This document shows positions 11,207-22,227 of a DNA stretch of 64,000 nt, piece after piece. The translations under genes were made by a program, and so were the position numbers. The notes under the pieces are model-generated. The model was not told the origin of the DNA. It did no database searches and saw nothing but the letters and a program-made list of their open reading frames with translations. The stretch spans positions 62,001-126,000 of the forward strand of contig CANTFK010000838.1 in NCBI GenBank assembly GCA_947646735.1, written 5' to 3'. Position 1 is the first letter of the stretch; every line of letters begins with the position of its first letter. The DNA comes from Peronospora farinosa. Lineage: Eukaryota > Oomycota > Peronosporomycetes > Peronosporales > Peronosporaceae.

Positions 11207-12572
11207 TTAATCAGTGAAGAGCCACTCATTTTTCTGCTTCTGCTTCTTGGCCTTCTTCTCTGCCATTATTTTCTTCCAGTCAATGTTTTTGCGCTTCAAT
11301 TGCTCCTTTCTGCGAACTGCTTCTTCACGGTTTTTTTCTAGCTCCGTCATATCGAAGAAGTGGCTCATTTGACGTCCTGCACGATCAGCTGCGATTCCTG
11401 CATTTTGCCAATAATCGTCACCGCCGAGCTGCTCGTACTTCCCCGTAAGCCGGTTAAACTTCGCCCGTGCTACGTAACTCACACCTGAAACGGTCTTGCC
11501 TGTTCCTGTAGCATCGGACTTGGGAACTTCTGGCGGAATCCAATTCGCCAACTACCCACCAACAGAAAGAAAGTGAGCCACAAGTGAAAGTAAAAAAAAA
11601 TGTCATATGATATGCAAAACGTACCCCTGAAATGAAAGGTGCGTCTGGCTCGTTCCATTGTGTAGCACCTGTGACCGCATTGTGGTAGTAATATCGCTGC
11701 GTCTGTGCGTCGATATGTTGTTGCCATTCTGCTTTTGCTGTTCGAGGAGCATCAGCAGCAATTTCTTCGTCCTCAATAGTCGTAGCAGGAGGACCCTTAC
11801 TATCAATGCCGCTCAAAATGGTGTTCAATTTGCTCAGATTACCCGACGGATCCAGCACTTGCTGGGATACCCGTGCCAGGCTTTCAGTACGCATTCGATT
11901 TAGATGAGCCTGATACTCAACAGACACCTGGGAAGTCGTCGAGAGAATTGCTGGTTGTACTGACTCATCATAGTCCTCAGGCTCCTCCCATTGCGTCTTC
12001 CTTGTTCTAGTATTGAAGTAGTAAGGTTTGTTACTGGCAGCATCCATATACTTTACCCATGTCATAGCAGCAGCAGAGTTGTCCTTTACAACCTCCTCTT
12101 CTTCTTTCTCATTGCTTTGAGACTTATCATCATCTGAAGATAAGCATTCTACCTCCTTCTCCTTCTCATTAGATTCTACTTTCTTCTTCTCTTTCTCTTC
12201 TTGTGCCTCCAGTTCCGGTCCATCAGTCTCCTCTCGCTGCTCCTCATTGTCCTGATTCTTACTCTCCTGATTATCCTCATCCTTCTGCTCTTCTACTTCC
12301 TCCTCCTTTTCCTCCAATAAAAAGTCATCGGGTTTGTCCCAGCGACTAACGCAATTTACTTCGTCGTAGTAATACTTGGCTCCAGATGCATCGTCCACGC
12401 ACTCGCGCCACTTTGTTGCCTTGCAGTTCTGCGTCACATCCGACGTCTGTAGAGATATGAAGCCTACTGGGATCTCCCACGACGACTTGCCTGTGCGTGC
12501 GTTGTAGAAATATACCGAACCTGACGCCTCGTCCACGTATTTTTCCCATTCACTGTCACCTATGGTCGCCAT
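11207..12572 (-). CDS. Protein with four WW domains, probable splicing-associated factor
   Basis: Two exons (12572-11625 and 11551-11207) encode 430 residues. Four WW domains are visible at about residues 7-38, 51-82, 169-200 and 283-314. Each has the two Trp or Trp-like anchors and an aromatic pair (YFYN, YYYD, YYFN, YYYHN) followed by W-x-x-P (SSWEIP, SRWDKP, TQWEEP, TQWNEP). Between the second and third lies a Glu/Lys-rich low-complexity stretch. The C-terminal exon carries a conserved-looking block (FNRLTGKYEQLGGDDYW) and a basic helical tail. WW arrays with basic tails are common in pre-mRNA splicing proteins such as Prp40 and FBP21, but FF domains are absent, so the precise family is not assigned. 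WW domains bind proline-rich ligands. Confidence 0.8.
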
Positions 12573-12723
12573 TATTGGTTGAAATCGGATAAACGCAGTT
12601 GCAAAACAGATAAAATTAACATCCGTTGGATAATTCCCGATTTTCTAGTTCCCAAAAGCTGGTAACTTGTTCCCAAAAATTGGGAGGGGGTGTCACCATT
12701 AAAGCGACGCAAACAACAGGGCA

Positions 12724-14054
12724 TTAACCCATTCGGATCTGGAACACTTGAAGAGCACCAGACCGGTAGCAAGCAGCCGAATGGAGCAAATAGAACTCCC
12801 ATGTGCGTTTAAAAGATTCAGGAAGTGATGGCATATCCTGCAATGGATTTGTTTGAGCTGTTGCTGCAAGTGAACGCGTTACCACGTCGTGGCCCCATTG
12901 CGCTTGGAATCGACGGTTCCACTCGAGGAATGTGCGCTCATAATGGTCCGAGTAACCGAGTGTTTCTCGAAGCGTGAAGCCGGTCTCGCTAGCAAGTCGG
13001 CGCATGAACGGCAACGTGATGGCGTAGCAAGGGTACGAACTGTGTACATATTTGTTCGTCCAGGCGTGAGTCGTCATGTGCGCGGCCGTGCAGGCGCTAA
13101 ACTCGAGCAGTGTCGTGCCATTTGCGGCCTGGATGCGCTTCAGCGTGCGCAAAAATCGTATTCGCTTTGTATCGGGTAAAGCCTCCACGACGCCACACAA
13201 CGTGACGCGGTCGAACTCGGATACACGGAAGCTACTCAAAATTGTCAGCAGTTTTTCTGGTGTCTCTGCGAGCACGAATTCCATTTGATCAAAGACCTCA
13301 AGCTCACGGGCAAATTTCCTGGCGCGCGCAAATTCTTGAACCGAGGATAATACGCATACAAAAGTGGCGTCGGGGTACTGTTGAGCGAGGTAGCAGCTCA
13401 CTCCTCCCCATGAGCCGATGCTAACGTCCAAGATGGTGTGGCCAGTCTGAAGCAAGAATTAAACATGTCATATACCGCCACTGCATTAAAATCGTCTACG
13501 ACAGAGCCATTTGGTACAAAGCACCTACCCGAATATCCAGCAACTGACCCAAATTAGCAAGTTTGTTGGTCTGTGCAGCGTTGACGGTGGTTGTCCCTGC
13601 AGTCCACATGCCGAAGCCTTGGTGGAAGTATCGATCCATATAAGACTGCCGAAACTTCGGGCAGAGGTCAAACTGTTCTGAGACAGCACCGACAACAAGG
13701 CCCATGGACGAAGGTGGGTAGTTGAACAATCGTGCTGTCAGTGCCACACAACGAGCGCTCCAGGATCGGTACATATCCTGTCTGCCTTCCATCGGAATAG
13801 TAAGCAGACTAGCAACCACATCATCTAAGGTACGTGCAGAGTTAGTCGCCCAGAGGTAACCCACGTAGGATTCGCCAATAGCCACAAGCCCCTCACTCAT
13901 CCAATCGAGCCAAAAAGCATCGTCTCGAACGATAAAGTCCTGGTATGGCAATGAACAAAAACTTAGTTTGTGATCAAGCCAACAGCGATAACATTTTAAA
14001 CCATACACATACCATATTCGGTCGAATGCTACCACTGGAGAGAAGGCGATACAT
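12724..14054 (-). CDS. Cyclopropane-fatty-acid-synthase-like SAM methyltransferase, divergent active site
   Basis: Three exons (14054-14013, 13939-13529, 13446-12724) encode 391 residues, similar to bacterial CFA synthase (about 380). Family landmarks in order: an N-terminal RLLSSGSI and RDDAFWLDW segment, the GESYVGYLW motif (GESY-DG-W in the family), an SAM-binding strand ILDVSIGSWGG in place of the usual LDIGCGWGG, the GYSDHYERTFLEWNRRF helix near the C-terminus, and a final QVFQ motif. Residues expected to bind bicarbonate or act in catalysis are not well kept: the Cys of the CAYW region is absent (region reads GFGMWTAGT) and the His of the EH pair is missing. The acyl-phospholipid or a sphingolipid may be substrate, or the protein may be inactive. 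The frame is open upstream of the chosen ATG to about 14105, so an extra 5' exon is possible. Confidence 0.72.
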
Positions 14055-14207
14055 AATTTTCTTTGCACTATTCCGTAGCTTTGGTAAAGACAGTGATCGG
14101 ATCAACTGGAAGCAAAACAGAAGAGCCCCTGCGGTTGCCGTCGCAACATATACCCAGAAAGATCGCTGTCACAAAACGAGCATCCACGCCAGAGAACGCA
14201 TATAAAA

Positions 14208-14930
14208 TTAGAAAATCACGCTCATCCAGGGTATCTTGTCGGTACATTTTGCTACCTGGTGAGCCAAGACACAGAAGAGAGGCACGAGCAGATTCAACAT
14301 GAGCTCCATCTTGTAAGCTGCATTCCAAAAGTGCTGTGAACGCGGTGGTGAGAAGCGGTAGATGTGATCAGCTTTGGGAAAGACTCCACCTCCCACCACA
14401 CAGTGGCTCCATAGTCTCGATGATCTGCTCACAAAACAACTCAAAACAATCAGCATTGAGGATCTCACGTAGGTTGATCACTCTTACACTACAGCAGGTA
14501 CACTCATCCACACGCGAACAAGCGGTAAATAGCACGTGACCAAAATCATCGGCACAAGCAGATGCAACATAAAGTCTCCAATATGAGCTGCGACGCCCAA
14601 GACTGGTGAGCTCGCCCAAACCCCGAGCCAACCATTGAGGATGGCTGTAAAGGCATAGCGATCAAAGAGTCGCAACGAGTACCAGCCGGCCATAACGGTG
14701 ATGCCCATGGACGTGGCAATACCGAGCGCCGTCTTGGACGCGAACAAATGAGCGAGGACAGTGAAGACGAACCAGCAATTGGTGTACATGGTACGGATAC
14801 CGACGATTGGCGGCAACGTGACAACGCTAAAGAGTAGCACTACGGCCAATGCAGCTTCCATGTGGTCGTCTATCTGAATAACGCCATGGCTCGTGCGACT
14901 GAGCGTTCCCCACCCTAGAAATGTGTCCAT
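14208..14930 (-). CDS. Multi-pass membrane protein, tandem family member 1
   Basis: Two exons (14930-14488 and 14424-14208) encode 219 residues. Hydropathy by eye gives about four or five membrane segments: near residues 25-45, 52-75, 80-95, 125-145, and one in exon 2 (LMLNLLVPLFCVLAHQ). A conserved block MAGWYSLRLFDRYAF lies between them. The next gene upstream (15121-15893) is a clear paralog with the same intron position and phase (phase 2 just after the VWM/IWM motif), so the pair arose by tandem duplication after the intron was present. No known family was recognised. The stop lies only about 150 bp before the CFA-synthase-like gene on the same strand. Confidence 0.78.
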
Positions 14931-15120
14931 CTTCTAGATCCGTTCGTATATACTTTCTTAAATTTACTACAAAGTTTAGTATATAAACCATGTGAATAAT
15001 CGTAGAATGAGAAGCGTAGTGATCATATTCCAGTTGTATCAAAATGCTTCATATAGGTAGTAAGTGATAAGTGGTTGGTGTTGCTACAGTAACTAGCTGC
15101 TTGTTTGGACAAGCGTTTTA

Positions 15121-15893
15121 CTACAAAGCCGGCTTTAGCAAGCAAGTGACAACGACTTCGTGGATACCACCTTGGTATGCGAGTACACACAACGTCGGAA
15201 TAATGAGGTTGTAGACCAGCTCAATCTTGCGAACTGATAACCAAAAGGTTTTCGGTCGCGGCGGGTAAATGTGGTAGATGTCGTTACCCGAAAGACAGAG
15301 ATCACCGGCAGCAACTAGTGTGATCCACAAGTGAGAGAAGCTGATTAACAAGAATATACAAGTGGACATAGTCAGCAACACACATGTAACTAGTAGCGAT
15401 GGCAGGTTACTTACAGCAAGATAGGAGCTGTCATCCAGATCCGCACCAGCGGCAAGTAACAGAACGCGAGTGTCAGCGGTACGCCCATATGCAGCAAAAG
15501 GTCGATAGAGTTGGCTAGTAGTCGGAACGGACGGTATTTGCTCAGGAAGCCAAACCAGCCCTGCAGGATGCCCATAAATGCAGTACGGTCGAACACTCGT
15601 AACGAGTACCAGCCCATCATGATGGAAAGCCCCAGTGATGTGGCCATGCCCAGCGCTGCCTCCGATTCCGTCACGTGTGCCAGTACTGCAAAGGCCATCC
15701 AACAAAAGGTGTAGAGGATCCGTATGCGTACTATTACGGGCACTAACGTGATGGAGAATAGCAACAGCACCGCTAAGACGACGTCCGTGCTCCATTGGGT
15801 CGACGTGATCGCCCGCTGCTCGTCGTCGCGTACTCGCAGCACTGTACGGGTCAGCGTATCATGTGCAACATTTAATAACTCGGTCGCGTCCAT
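15121..15893 (-). CDS. Multi-pass membrane protein, tandem family member 2
   Basis: Two exons (15893-15415 and 15340-15121) encode 232 residues. It is a paralog of the gene at 14208-14930. Shared features are the AALGMATSLG/MMGWYSLRVFDR block, the LPLVRIWM motif at the intron, the HIYPPRP motif early in exon 2, and a last hydrophobic helix (LVYNLIIPTLCVLAYQ). Four to five transmembrane segments are expected. Identity between the two is moderate, so the duplication is not recent. A third, broken copy lies upstream at 16950-17290. Function unknown; acting near membranes is the only safe statement. Confidence 0.78.
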
Positions 15894-16949
15894 GCTGAAG
15901 CTATGCAGGAATTTCGTTGAGTGCTGGGGAGAACACTCACTTTGATGTCAGCTGCCCCCAGAAAAAAAAATGATTTCTATAGTATTGAGTGAATGTAAGT
16001 GGCGAGACTGTTCCGCCGTGACAGACAAGTACTTGCTATTTGTAAGAAGAAGCCTCGTCTCTGTCTCATATGACGGCTCACATGATCGCGTGTCGAGGCG
16101 ACTAGGCGAATAGGTTTCGGGACTTTACAATGCCCATGAATCTGTGAGAGGGCTTTTCTGAGACTCACAGACTGTCTATTCTAGCTACTTATCACTATTA
16201 AAGGTATCTAGTTGTGTAAACATACTATAAGCATCGTTTTCTCGTTCTGCTGGCTCAAGACTTTGGCCGGCGAGTGCCCGTGGATCAATCCGTTGACCAA
16301 GTCCGAAAGTAGCTTTGTATGCATTATCTAAACTGAATGGCTGGTGCTACAGTACATAAACAACTGGTACTGGATCTTATGGGGTCATCACGGTCTTGAG
16401 GGATGGGACTGGAAGGGCCCTATCGTGGCAAGGTAAAAAGAGCTCCTCGTAAGCGTGTGCTACATACGGCAGTGGTCGACGATGGATCGAACCACCCTGC
16501 ACATCGAGTAGTTCCTTCCCTTCTCGGTTTTTGCATCGCCGATCCGCTTCCTGAGCAAGATAAGGGCTTCCGTGAGGGTCTCGTCTCTATCTGTTGTTGT
16601 TTTTCGCTGCGATTGGGAAGTGCCTGTGTGGATACCTGCCCCATTATTTAGGCCGGTTGTGTTGATTGTTTACTCATTTGGAATCACGTGGAAGTCGAAC
16701 ATGTTATGGCGACCATTTCCTAGACGCCAAGAGGCATACAACTCCGCTAAAAGAGCACGCAGTCCACTATGTTGTCAGGTTGCCTAAAGCATATAAGCGA
16801 TCGTCAGGTTACTCACAAGCATATAGGCGATCATCAGATTACGGCCTTGAGCTGCATAGGTGCGGCGGTGAAATCGATGAGCGTGGTACATTTCACAGCA
16901 CAGAGAAGCTGCTTAGTACATTGCCGTCTCATTAACCGCGCCTATCTCC
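15894..16949. other. Intergenic, no gene recognised
   Basis: About 1 kb between the second membrane-protein gene and its relic. Short open frames (up to 89 codons) lie on both strands but overlap one another and have no domain or splice continuation. A short direct repeat with AGCATATA and GCGATCRTCAG occurs twice near 16789 and 16818. Confidence 0.5.
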
Positions 16950-17290
16950 TCGTGAATTAATAAGGACTGGCAATGTCATCCACACTTTTGACATGCTCCA
17001 GATGCTTAGCAGCGAGAACACCATGAGAGCGCGCAAGAAGTCAACATTCGCAAGACTGCACTCAATCAAAAAAAAAACTTGCCAGACAGCATGGTGCCCA
17101 AAAGGGAGCGGCCGAGCTGTTTTACCCGACAGCATTGCCGAACAGCCTCATGGTGATCACGAGTCCCAGCGCCGTGGAGGACTTCGTCTTGACGGCGATA
17201 ATGTGAACGCGTTTTACAGAATGGTGTACAATGAGATGGATGCGAACAGCATCGAAGTCGTCACCGCGGCCAGCATCGCGGCTAAAGCGT
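16950..17290 (-). pseudogene. Relic of a third membrane-protein family copy
   Basis: On the minus strand three short stretches in different frames align in order with the two intact paralogs at 14208-15893: a hydrophobic segment LAAMLAAVTTSMLFASISLY, then a segment KSSTALGLVITMRLFG matching the KTALGIATSMG...RLFD block, then FSLLSIWSMSKVWMTLPVL matching LPLVRVWMSVPAV at the intron boundary. Stops and frameshifts separate them and no second exon is found. The relic shows that the array once had at least three members. Confidence 0.65.
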
Positions 17291-17456
17291 AGACAAAATC
17301 CTGCACTCTCCCATTTTTGTCTGGTCTAGAAATGAGGAAACGTGCACCGTCTTGCCATCATGCAAAGTACTCCACTACAGCGACGAAGTCGGCATGTTTG
17401 GCCCCGCTGGCAGACGCCGTCATCGCTTGAGCTTCGCAGTTGCGTAATTCGTGGTT

Positions 17457-18675
17457 TTATGAGGCGTAAATGATCCCATACACGGGCTCGCGGCTGTAGA
17501 GAACCACGTTCCGCGACCAGTTGGTCTTGCCAAGTTGAGCCTTGTAGCGGAATCGGCCAGCAGCTAGCAGGAACGCATCAATCCTTTCCACGACGTCTGT
17601 GCGCACCTTGATTTCGCGGAAAGACTGGGGTACCTCGACTCGCATGCGTTTTAGCCGCTTCTGTGCGTTACTGTTGTCAGCCATAGAGAGAGAATACTAC
17701 AGGTCAATATAATCAGCGATACAGCACCTTACAACAATGCCGAGAACTTGATACCTACCGGTAGCATTTCCACGTCTGTGGCTCGATAATCAGGTGCTCG
17801 GTCATGTCACTGACTGTCTCGAGGAACTTCCAGAGACCGTCATCTCCGTTGTTTAGATGAATCCACATTGTTACGCTGAAGCAAGTGACAACGTCAAACT
17901 TTCTTTCCGATCTCGAGCGCTTCGCCAGCTCCAAAAGCGGAGCGATCTCCTTGCTAAATTTGCTCGTCATGACATCAACGTGGTGAAACTGCACGACATC
18001 CCCCTCCATCAACTGCAGAGGCTTTTTGGCGGCACGTTCAATCAGTACCTTGTCAATATCTACACCAAGAATCATAAGCGGTTTCTTCTTCACCAGCTCT
18101 TCATTTGTCAGTGGAAGATGCACCGGAACAGTCTTCTCATCTGCAGATTGCTCCTCCTTCTCCTGTTCCTGACTCTTGTCATCCAAAGTTCGAAGAGCCA
18201 CTTCAGCTGCCTTTGCCTTAGCTACCTTCTTAGATACACCTTCACCATGACCCATAGGTTTTCCGTCAATTCGCAGCTCACACACGTAGCGTCTGCGATG
18301 ATTGGTCTCACCCTTGTCTTCGGTCACATACTCCACCTGCTTCTTATCCTTCTGTATCCTTTCATTCAATATACTGATATTCGAGAGGTCAAAGTCGGCG
18401 ACATCATCTTCAATCTGATTGGCATTTGCAAGCATTGTACGTCCACTTAACAAATTGTAGAGTCCAATCGTCAAGTCGCCTTCGTTACAGCCAATGTCAA
18501 TGACAGTGAACGTCTCTTCGCTCATCGAATCTCCAGCATCTTTCTTCATAAGCAACGCACGTCTTAAAGCATCGGTAGTTTCGACATCCATAAACCGTAA
18601 ACGTTCATGCACCGGATTGAAACTATAATACGCATGGAAGTTCCCATGGACGTGTCCGTTTGCATCAAAAGCCAT
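17457..18675 (-). CDS. BCDIN3D: BCDIN3D-type RNA 5'-phosphate methyltransferase with inserted dsRNA-binding domain
   Basis: Bin3-family enzymes O-methylate phosphate groups at RNA 5' ends; BCDIN3D acts on 5'-monophosphates such as tRNA-His and pre-miRNA. Two exons (18675-17759 and 17670-17457) encode 376 residues. Landmarks: HGNFHAYYSFNP near residue 10, SAM motif VIDIGCNEGDLT near 58-69, ILGVDIDKVLIERA near 202, the Bin3 signature FSVTMWIHLNNGDDGLW near 268, and IIEPQTWKCYR at the exon junction, then NWSRNVVLYSR near the end. Between the SAM motif and the VDID strand, residues about 100-165, sits a double-stranded-RNA-binding domain ending GEGVSKKVAKAKAAEVALRTL, a canonical second half of a dsRBM. 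Human BCDIN3D is about 290 residues and lacks this insertion. The start is the first ATG, 107 bp from the divergent SURF1 ATG. Confidence 0.9.
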
Positions 18676-18782
18676 GGGTTTTGAGTTATTGGTGTGGTCC
18701 CCGTCTCAACAACAGGATTGGTTGAAAAGCACTGATATTGATTATAATTGGTTAAAAACAGTTATCCACAGTTGGTAAAGAA
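18676..18782. promoter_or_regulatory. Shared divergent promoter, BCDIN3D-like / SURF1
   Basis: Only 107 bp separate the start codons of two divergently transcribed genes, so core promoters and both 5' leaders must lie here. The segment is AT-rich in its centre and contains two TTGGTTGAAA/ATTGGTTAAAA-like copies near 18719 and 18747. No experimentally defined oomycete initiator is asserted. Confidence 0.5.
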
Positions 18783-20284
18783 ATGCTGGGATCACGACTG
18801 CTACGAGTAGTGCCGCGTGTGTCGACGACGTCGAGACGCTTTGCCGCGTCTGTGTCTCAAACGAAGACTGGGAAGTCAAGCAACAAGGAGAGCAATTTGT
18901 CTCGATACGCTGGCATGGCGTTTTTTGGCGCATTGGTGCGTTTAGGATTGGACAAACAATAGAAAGAAAGGGTAGTACAGTTGGTCTGATGGACTGTTTT
19001 GTGACTCCTGCAGACGGTTACGACAGCGTATTTGGGTGCATGGCAGGTATGCAATCTGTGACTATGGTGTGATGGGCTCAGATGCTCTGTGTAATGCTGA
19101 AGTTTGGACTCTGTATGAAATTGGCAGACTAAACGCTACTACTGGAAGGTGAATTTGATAAACGAGCGCATGAAGGAGCTATCAGAGTCTATTGCGGAGC
19201 TACCAAAAGATGCGACAGCAAGAGATGCCATGTAAGATTGGTAAACGTGATGATATTCGTATCAAGTGCGAACATATAAGCTCACAGAGTCTGGTATTTT
19301 GGATCGAATTGGAGCAGAGATGACATTGAGTACCGCCAAATTCGTGTTGAAGGACGCTTTAAGCCTGGAAGCACCTTTTACTTGTGTAAGAATGATGTGC
19401 TTCATATACGGTAGCTGTTATTGACGACGTTATGCTAAAACTGACACATTTACGTTTGCAGACCCTCGCTCTGCTCCTGCTGACCCAAGTGATTCGTTCG
19501 CACAAGTGAAAACTGGTGGCTACATTTATTCGCTGCTGAAACGGGAGGACGGGTAAGATGTGTGTGTGTTTTGCTCGCGGGTTTGTGTGAAACTACATTG
19601 CTCACCAACTCTGTCGTGATACATAGAACACCAGTGATCGTGAACCGAGGTTGGCTTCCACGCAAACTTCTGGATGCACACATTGCACAGAAAGAAAAAG
19701 AGGATGAGGGAAAAGATGAGGGAAAGGTATCGTTTGTCGGTGTGCTTCGTCACGGTGAAGTGGTACGTAAATTATTTGCGCTGTGGATTGATAAACGTGT
19801 AGTGTTTGACAAATTCAGTACTGTAGAAAAATAGCTTTACTCCTGACAACGATCCCGACAATCGACAATTTTACTATTTGAACCATGAAGAACTAGCTCA
19901 TGCCATGGGTGTGTCATCGACTGACTTGCCCGTCATTGTCGATGCCCTGGGTAAGTGAACTCATCGTTTATATGACTATATCTTAACGCGTCTAAAGCTT
20001 GCGTTTTTTTTCTTTTCCAGCATCCGATGGTGCGACGGAAGTGACGCTGGATAATCCTGTTCGAAAGAGCATTGCGTCATTTCTTGAATTCTACATGACT
20101 CCGGAAAAACATGCTGGTTACGCTGCAACCTGGTACGGACAAGCTAAATGAGGAAACGAAATCATCGACTAATGCGAGTCGAATGTTTGTATACAGGTTT
20201 GGTTGCAGCATTGCGGCTGCAGTTATGGGCATTCTGCGCTTCAAAAAAGGAGGCACTCGTGTCGCAAAGTTCAAGCACAGTTGA
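18783..20284 (+). CDS. SURF1: SURF1, cytochrome c oxidase assembly factor
   Basis: SURF1 (yeast Shy1) sits in the mitochondrial inner membrane and helps haem insertion into COX1. Nine short exons (18783-18935, 19014-19046, 19128-19231, 19288-19385, 19462-19552, 19627-19762, 19827-19950, 20021-20132, 20197-20284) join in frame to 312 residues. The N-terminus is an Arg/Ser-rich mitochondrial presequence. The first TM is followed by LGAWQ (family LGxWQ) and then YYWKVNLI. Later come YRQIRVEGRF, the VIVNRGWLPR motif characteristic of SURF1, and a C-terminal YAATWFG TM segment. All donors are GTRNG-like and all acceptors YAG. The two-TM topology with a large intermembrane-space domain is as in the family. 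Confidence 0.93.
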
Positions 20285-20442
20285 TTACGTGGATGGATTT
20301 GATCTGATGTAGGCGCTGCCTCGTCACATGAATAATGAATGAATACCAGTGGGTTCTTTTAGCGCTATTTTACTACGATTTGTCAGTAAAACGTTGTTTT
20401 ATAATTAAACATCGCAATTCTCATCGACGATGATTCGTAAAA

Positions 20443-22227
20443 ATGCAGCACGAGACGGCGACAATCGAGGACGCGGTGCTGCTTCTGCTCATGCTGCTCG
20501 TGCTAGTAGTAGTATCGTTTATGCTGGACCGCTATTCATGTAATATGGTGTCACAGAGCAGTTTTGCACTAATGCTCGGACTCTTTGTGGGACTCTTTAT
20601 GATCATGGGCGGCAAGCACGCGCAATTGCACACGCATTTAACGCTGGACAATAGTCTCTTCTTTAATGTATTGCTGCCACCGATTATCTATGAAGGAGGG
20701 TTCTCAATCAAACGGCAGGCATTCTTTCGCAACTTTCCAGCTATTATGAGCACAGCTGTCATTGGCACCGTCGTCGCTGCGACCATTACGGGTGGCATTC
20801 TATACCTCGCTGGCGAGTCGGAGGTAGTAACAAGACTTTCATGGGTGGAAGCTCTGCTGTTTGGAACGTTGATTAATGCTGTGGACCCGGTTGCTACGCT
20901 GTCGTGCTTTAATAAATTGCACGTTCCGCCACTGCTGTTCAATCTTGTTTTTGGAGAAAGCGTGATCAATAATGCAGTTGCCATTGGATTGTACCAGACG
21001 CTACATAGATGGAATGTTGGCACTGACTTGAGTTGGAAACAATTGGTTCGAGTCTTTGTCAACACGAGTGGGATGTTTGTGGGCTCGCTGCTTGTGAGTG
21101 CGACGATCACTCTTAGCGGCGCTTTCCTACTCAAGCGCAAAGCTTTCTCGACCCTGCACTTCTTCCCCAGTTACGAGATATGCCTGTGCTTGATTTTTAG
21201 TCTGCTGACGTATTATGTGGCCAATAGTTTAAAGTTAAGTGGAATTGTTGCGCTGTTTTTCTCGGGAACCATGACAGCGCATTATCATTTCAACACGCTA
21301 TCACGTGAAGCTCGACATGCATTTACTCATTTACTACACATGTTGTCCTTTGTGAGTGAAAATGTCGTGTATGTATTCATGGGCACGTCGGTGGTCATGA
21401 TCTTTTCGGGACATCAAGAGTGGAAATCTGGTAATACTCTTCGCGTGGACGACATTGACTGGCAATTCATCGGTCTTACCCTTGTGTCGTGTATCGTGTC
21501 GCGCTTTTTCAACATATTCCCGCTCTTGTGGCTTTCCAATTGCTCGCGAAATTCTTGCGATCGTATTCCAAACAAGTACATTAGTGTAATGTGGCTTGTT
21601 GCTCTTCGTGGATCCATCGCGTTCGCGCTCGCCAAGCACTGGAACTACATTGGTCGCTACGGTTCTCACCGACGACTTGTGGAATCTACCACTCTGATCG
21701 TAGTACTCTTTACGACAATTGTAATTGGCGGAATAACGGGGCCGATCCTCTTTAAACTGCACCTCACTGGCCATCACAGTGCACTGAGGCAATCAGAACC
21801 TGAGCCGAACGCTGGACGTGACTCTATCTCAGACGAAGATCGTTCACGAGCGCTGCAACGCAGCACCGGCCATTTTATGCTTCGTCGAAATTCTAGAGCT
21901 ACAGAGCTGCACGAAACACAGACATCTACTGAAGGCACAACGGGAGAAGAAACAGTGGTGAACGAAGATCCTGTATTCACATCGCGACCACAATTTCGAG
22001 ACGAGGATTACAGCGATGACGAGGAAGGAGAGCGCAATGCAGGCTCGCCGACCCAACGCAGTAAAACTCTGACTGGTGTGTTTATCCGTAACTGGCAGGC
22101 CTTCGATATCGCGTACATGCAGCCGATATTCGGTGGTTTCCAGACTTCTGCGACTTCGGATGCACGAGTTGACGAGACAATCGATTCTTGCGAACTGGAG
22201 GGTGACAAGACACAAGCAATAATCTGA
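20443..22227 (+). CDS. Cation/proton antiporter (NHE/NHX, CPA1), paralog 1, ND motif changed to NN
   Basis: Intronless, 594 residues, with about 12 hydrophobic segments. The amiloride-region motif reads FFNVLLPPIIYEGGF, followed by a GTLINAVDPVATLSCF segment and LLFNLVFGESVINNAVAI. In active CPA1 exchangers the last is (N/S)xxNDA(V/T), where the Asp is the ion-binding residue. Here the codons are AAT AAT, so residue 177 is Asn. The C-terminus is hydrophilic and acidic, ending in a block (GVFIRNWQAFDIAYMQPIFGG) shared with the neighbour. Intracellular NHE8/NHX-like members exchange Na+ or K+ for H+ across endomembranes. The tandem paralog at 22581-24341 keeps the Asp. Whether this copy transports is doubtful, but the open frame and conserved remainder argue it is expressed. 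Confidence 0.9.
   Translation: MQHETATIEDAVLLLLMLLVLVVVSFMLDRYSCNMVSQSSFALMLGLFVGLFMIMGGKHAQLHTHLTLDNSLFFNVLLPPIIYEGGFSIKRQAFFRNFPAIMSTAVIGTVVAATITGGILYLAGESEVVTRLSWVEALLFGTLINAVDPVATLSCFNKLHVPPLLFNLVFGESVINNAVAIGLYQTLHRWNVGTDLSWKQLVRVFVNTSGMFVGSLLVSATITLSGAFLLKRKAFSTLHFFPSYEICLCLIFSLLTYYVANSLKLSGIVALFFSGTMTAHYHFNTLSREARHAFTHLLHMLSFVSENVVYVFMGTSVVMIFSGHQEWKSGNTLRVDDIDWQFIGLTLVSCIVSRFFNIFPLLWLSNCSRNSCDRIPNKYISVMWLVALRGSIAFALAKHWNYIGRYGSHRRLVESTTLIVVLFTTIVIGGITGPILFKLHLTGHHSALRQSEPEPNAGRDSISDEDRSRALQRSTGHFMLRRNSRATELHETQTSTEGTTGEETVVNEDPVFTSRPQFRDEDYSDDEEGERNAGSPTQRSKTLTGVFIRNWQAFDIAYMQPIFGGFQTSATSDARVDETIDSCELEGDKTQAII

Noticed and set aside
17857..18450. Plus-strand open frame of 197 codons
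   Set aside because: Antisense shadow of the BCDIN3D-like gene, low-complexity composition.
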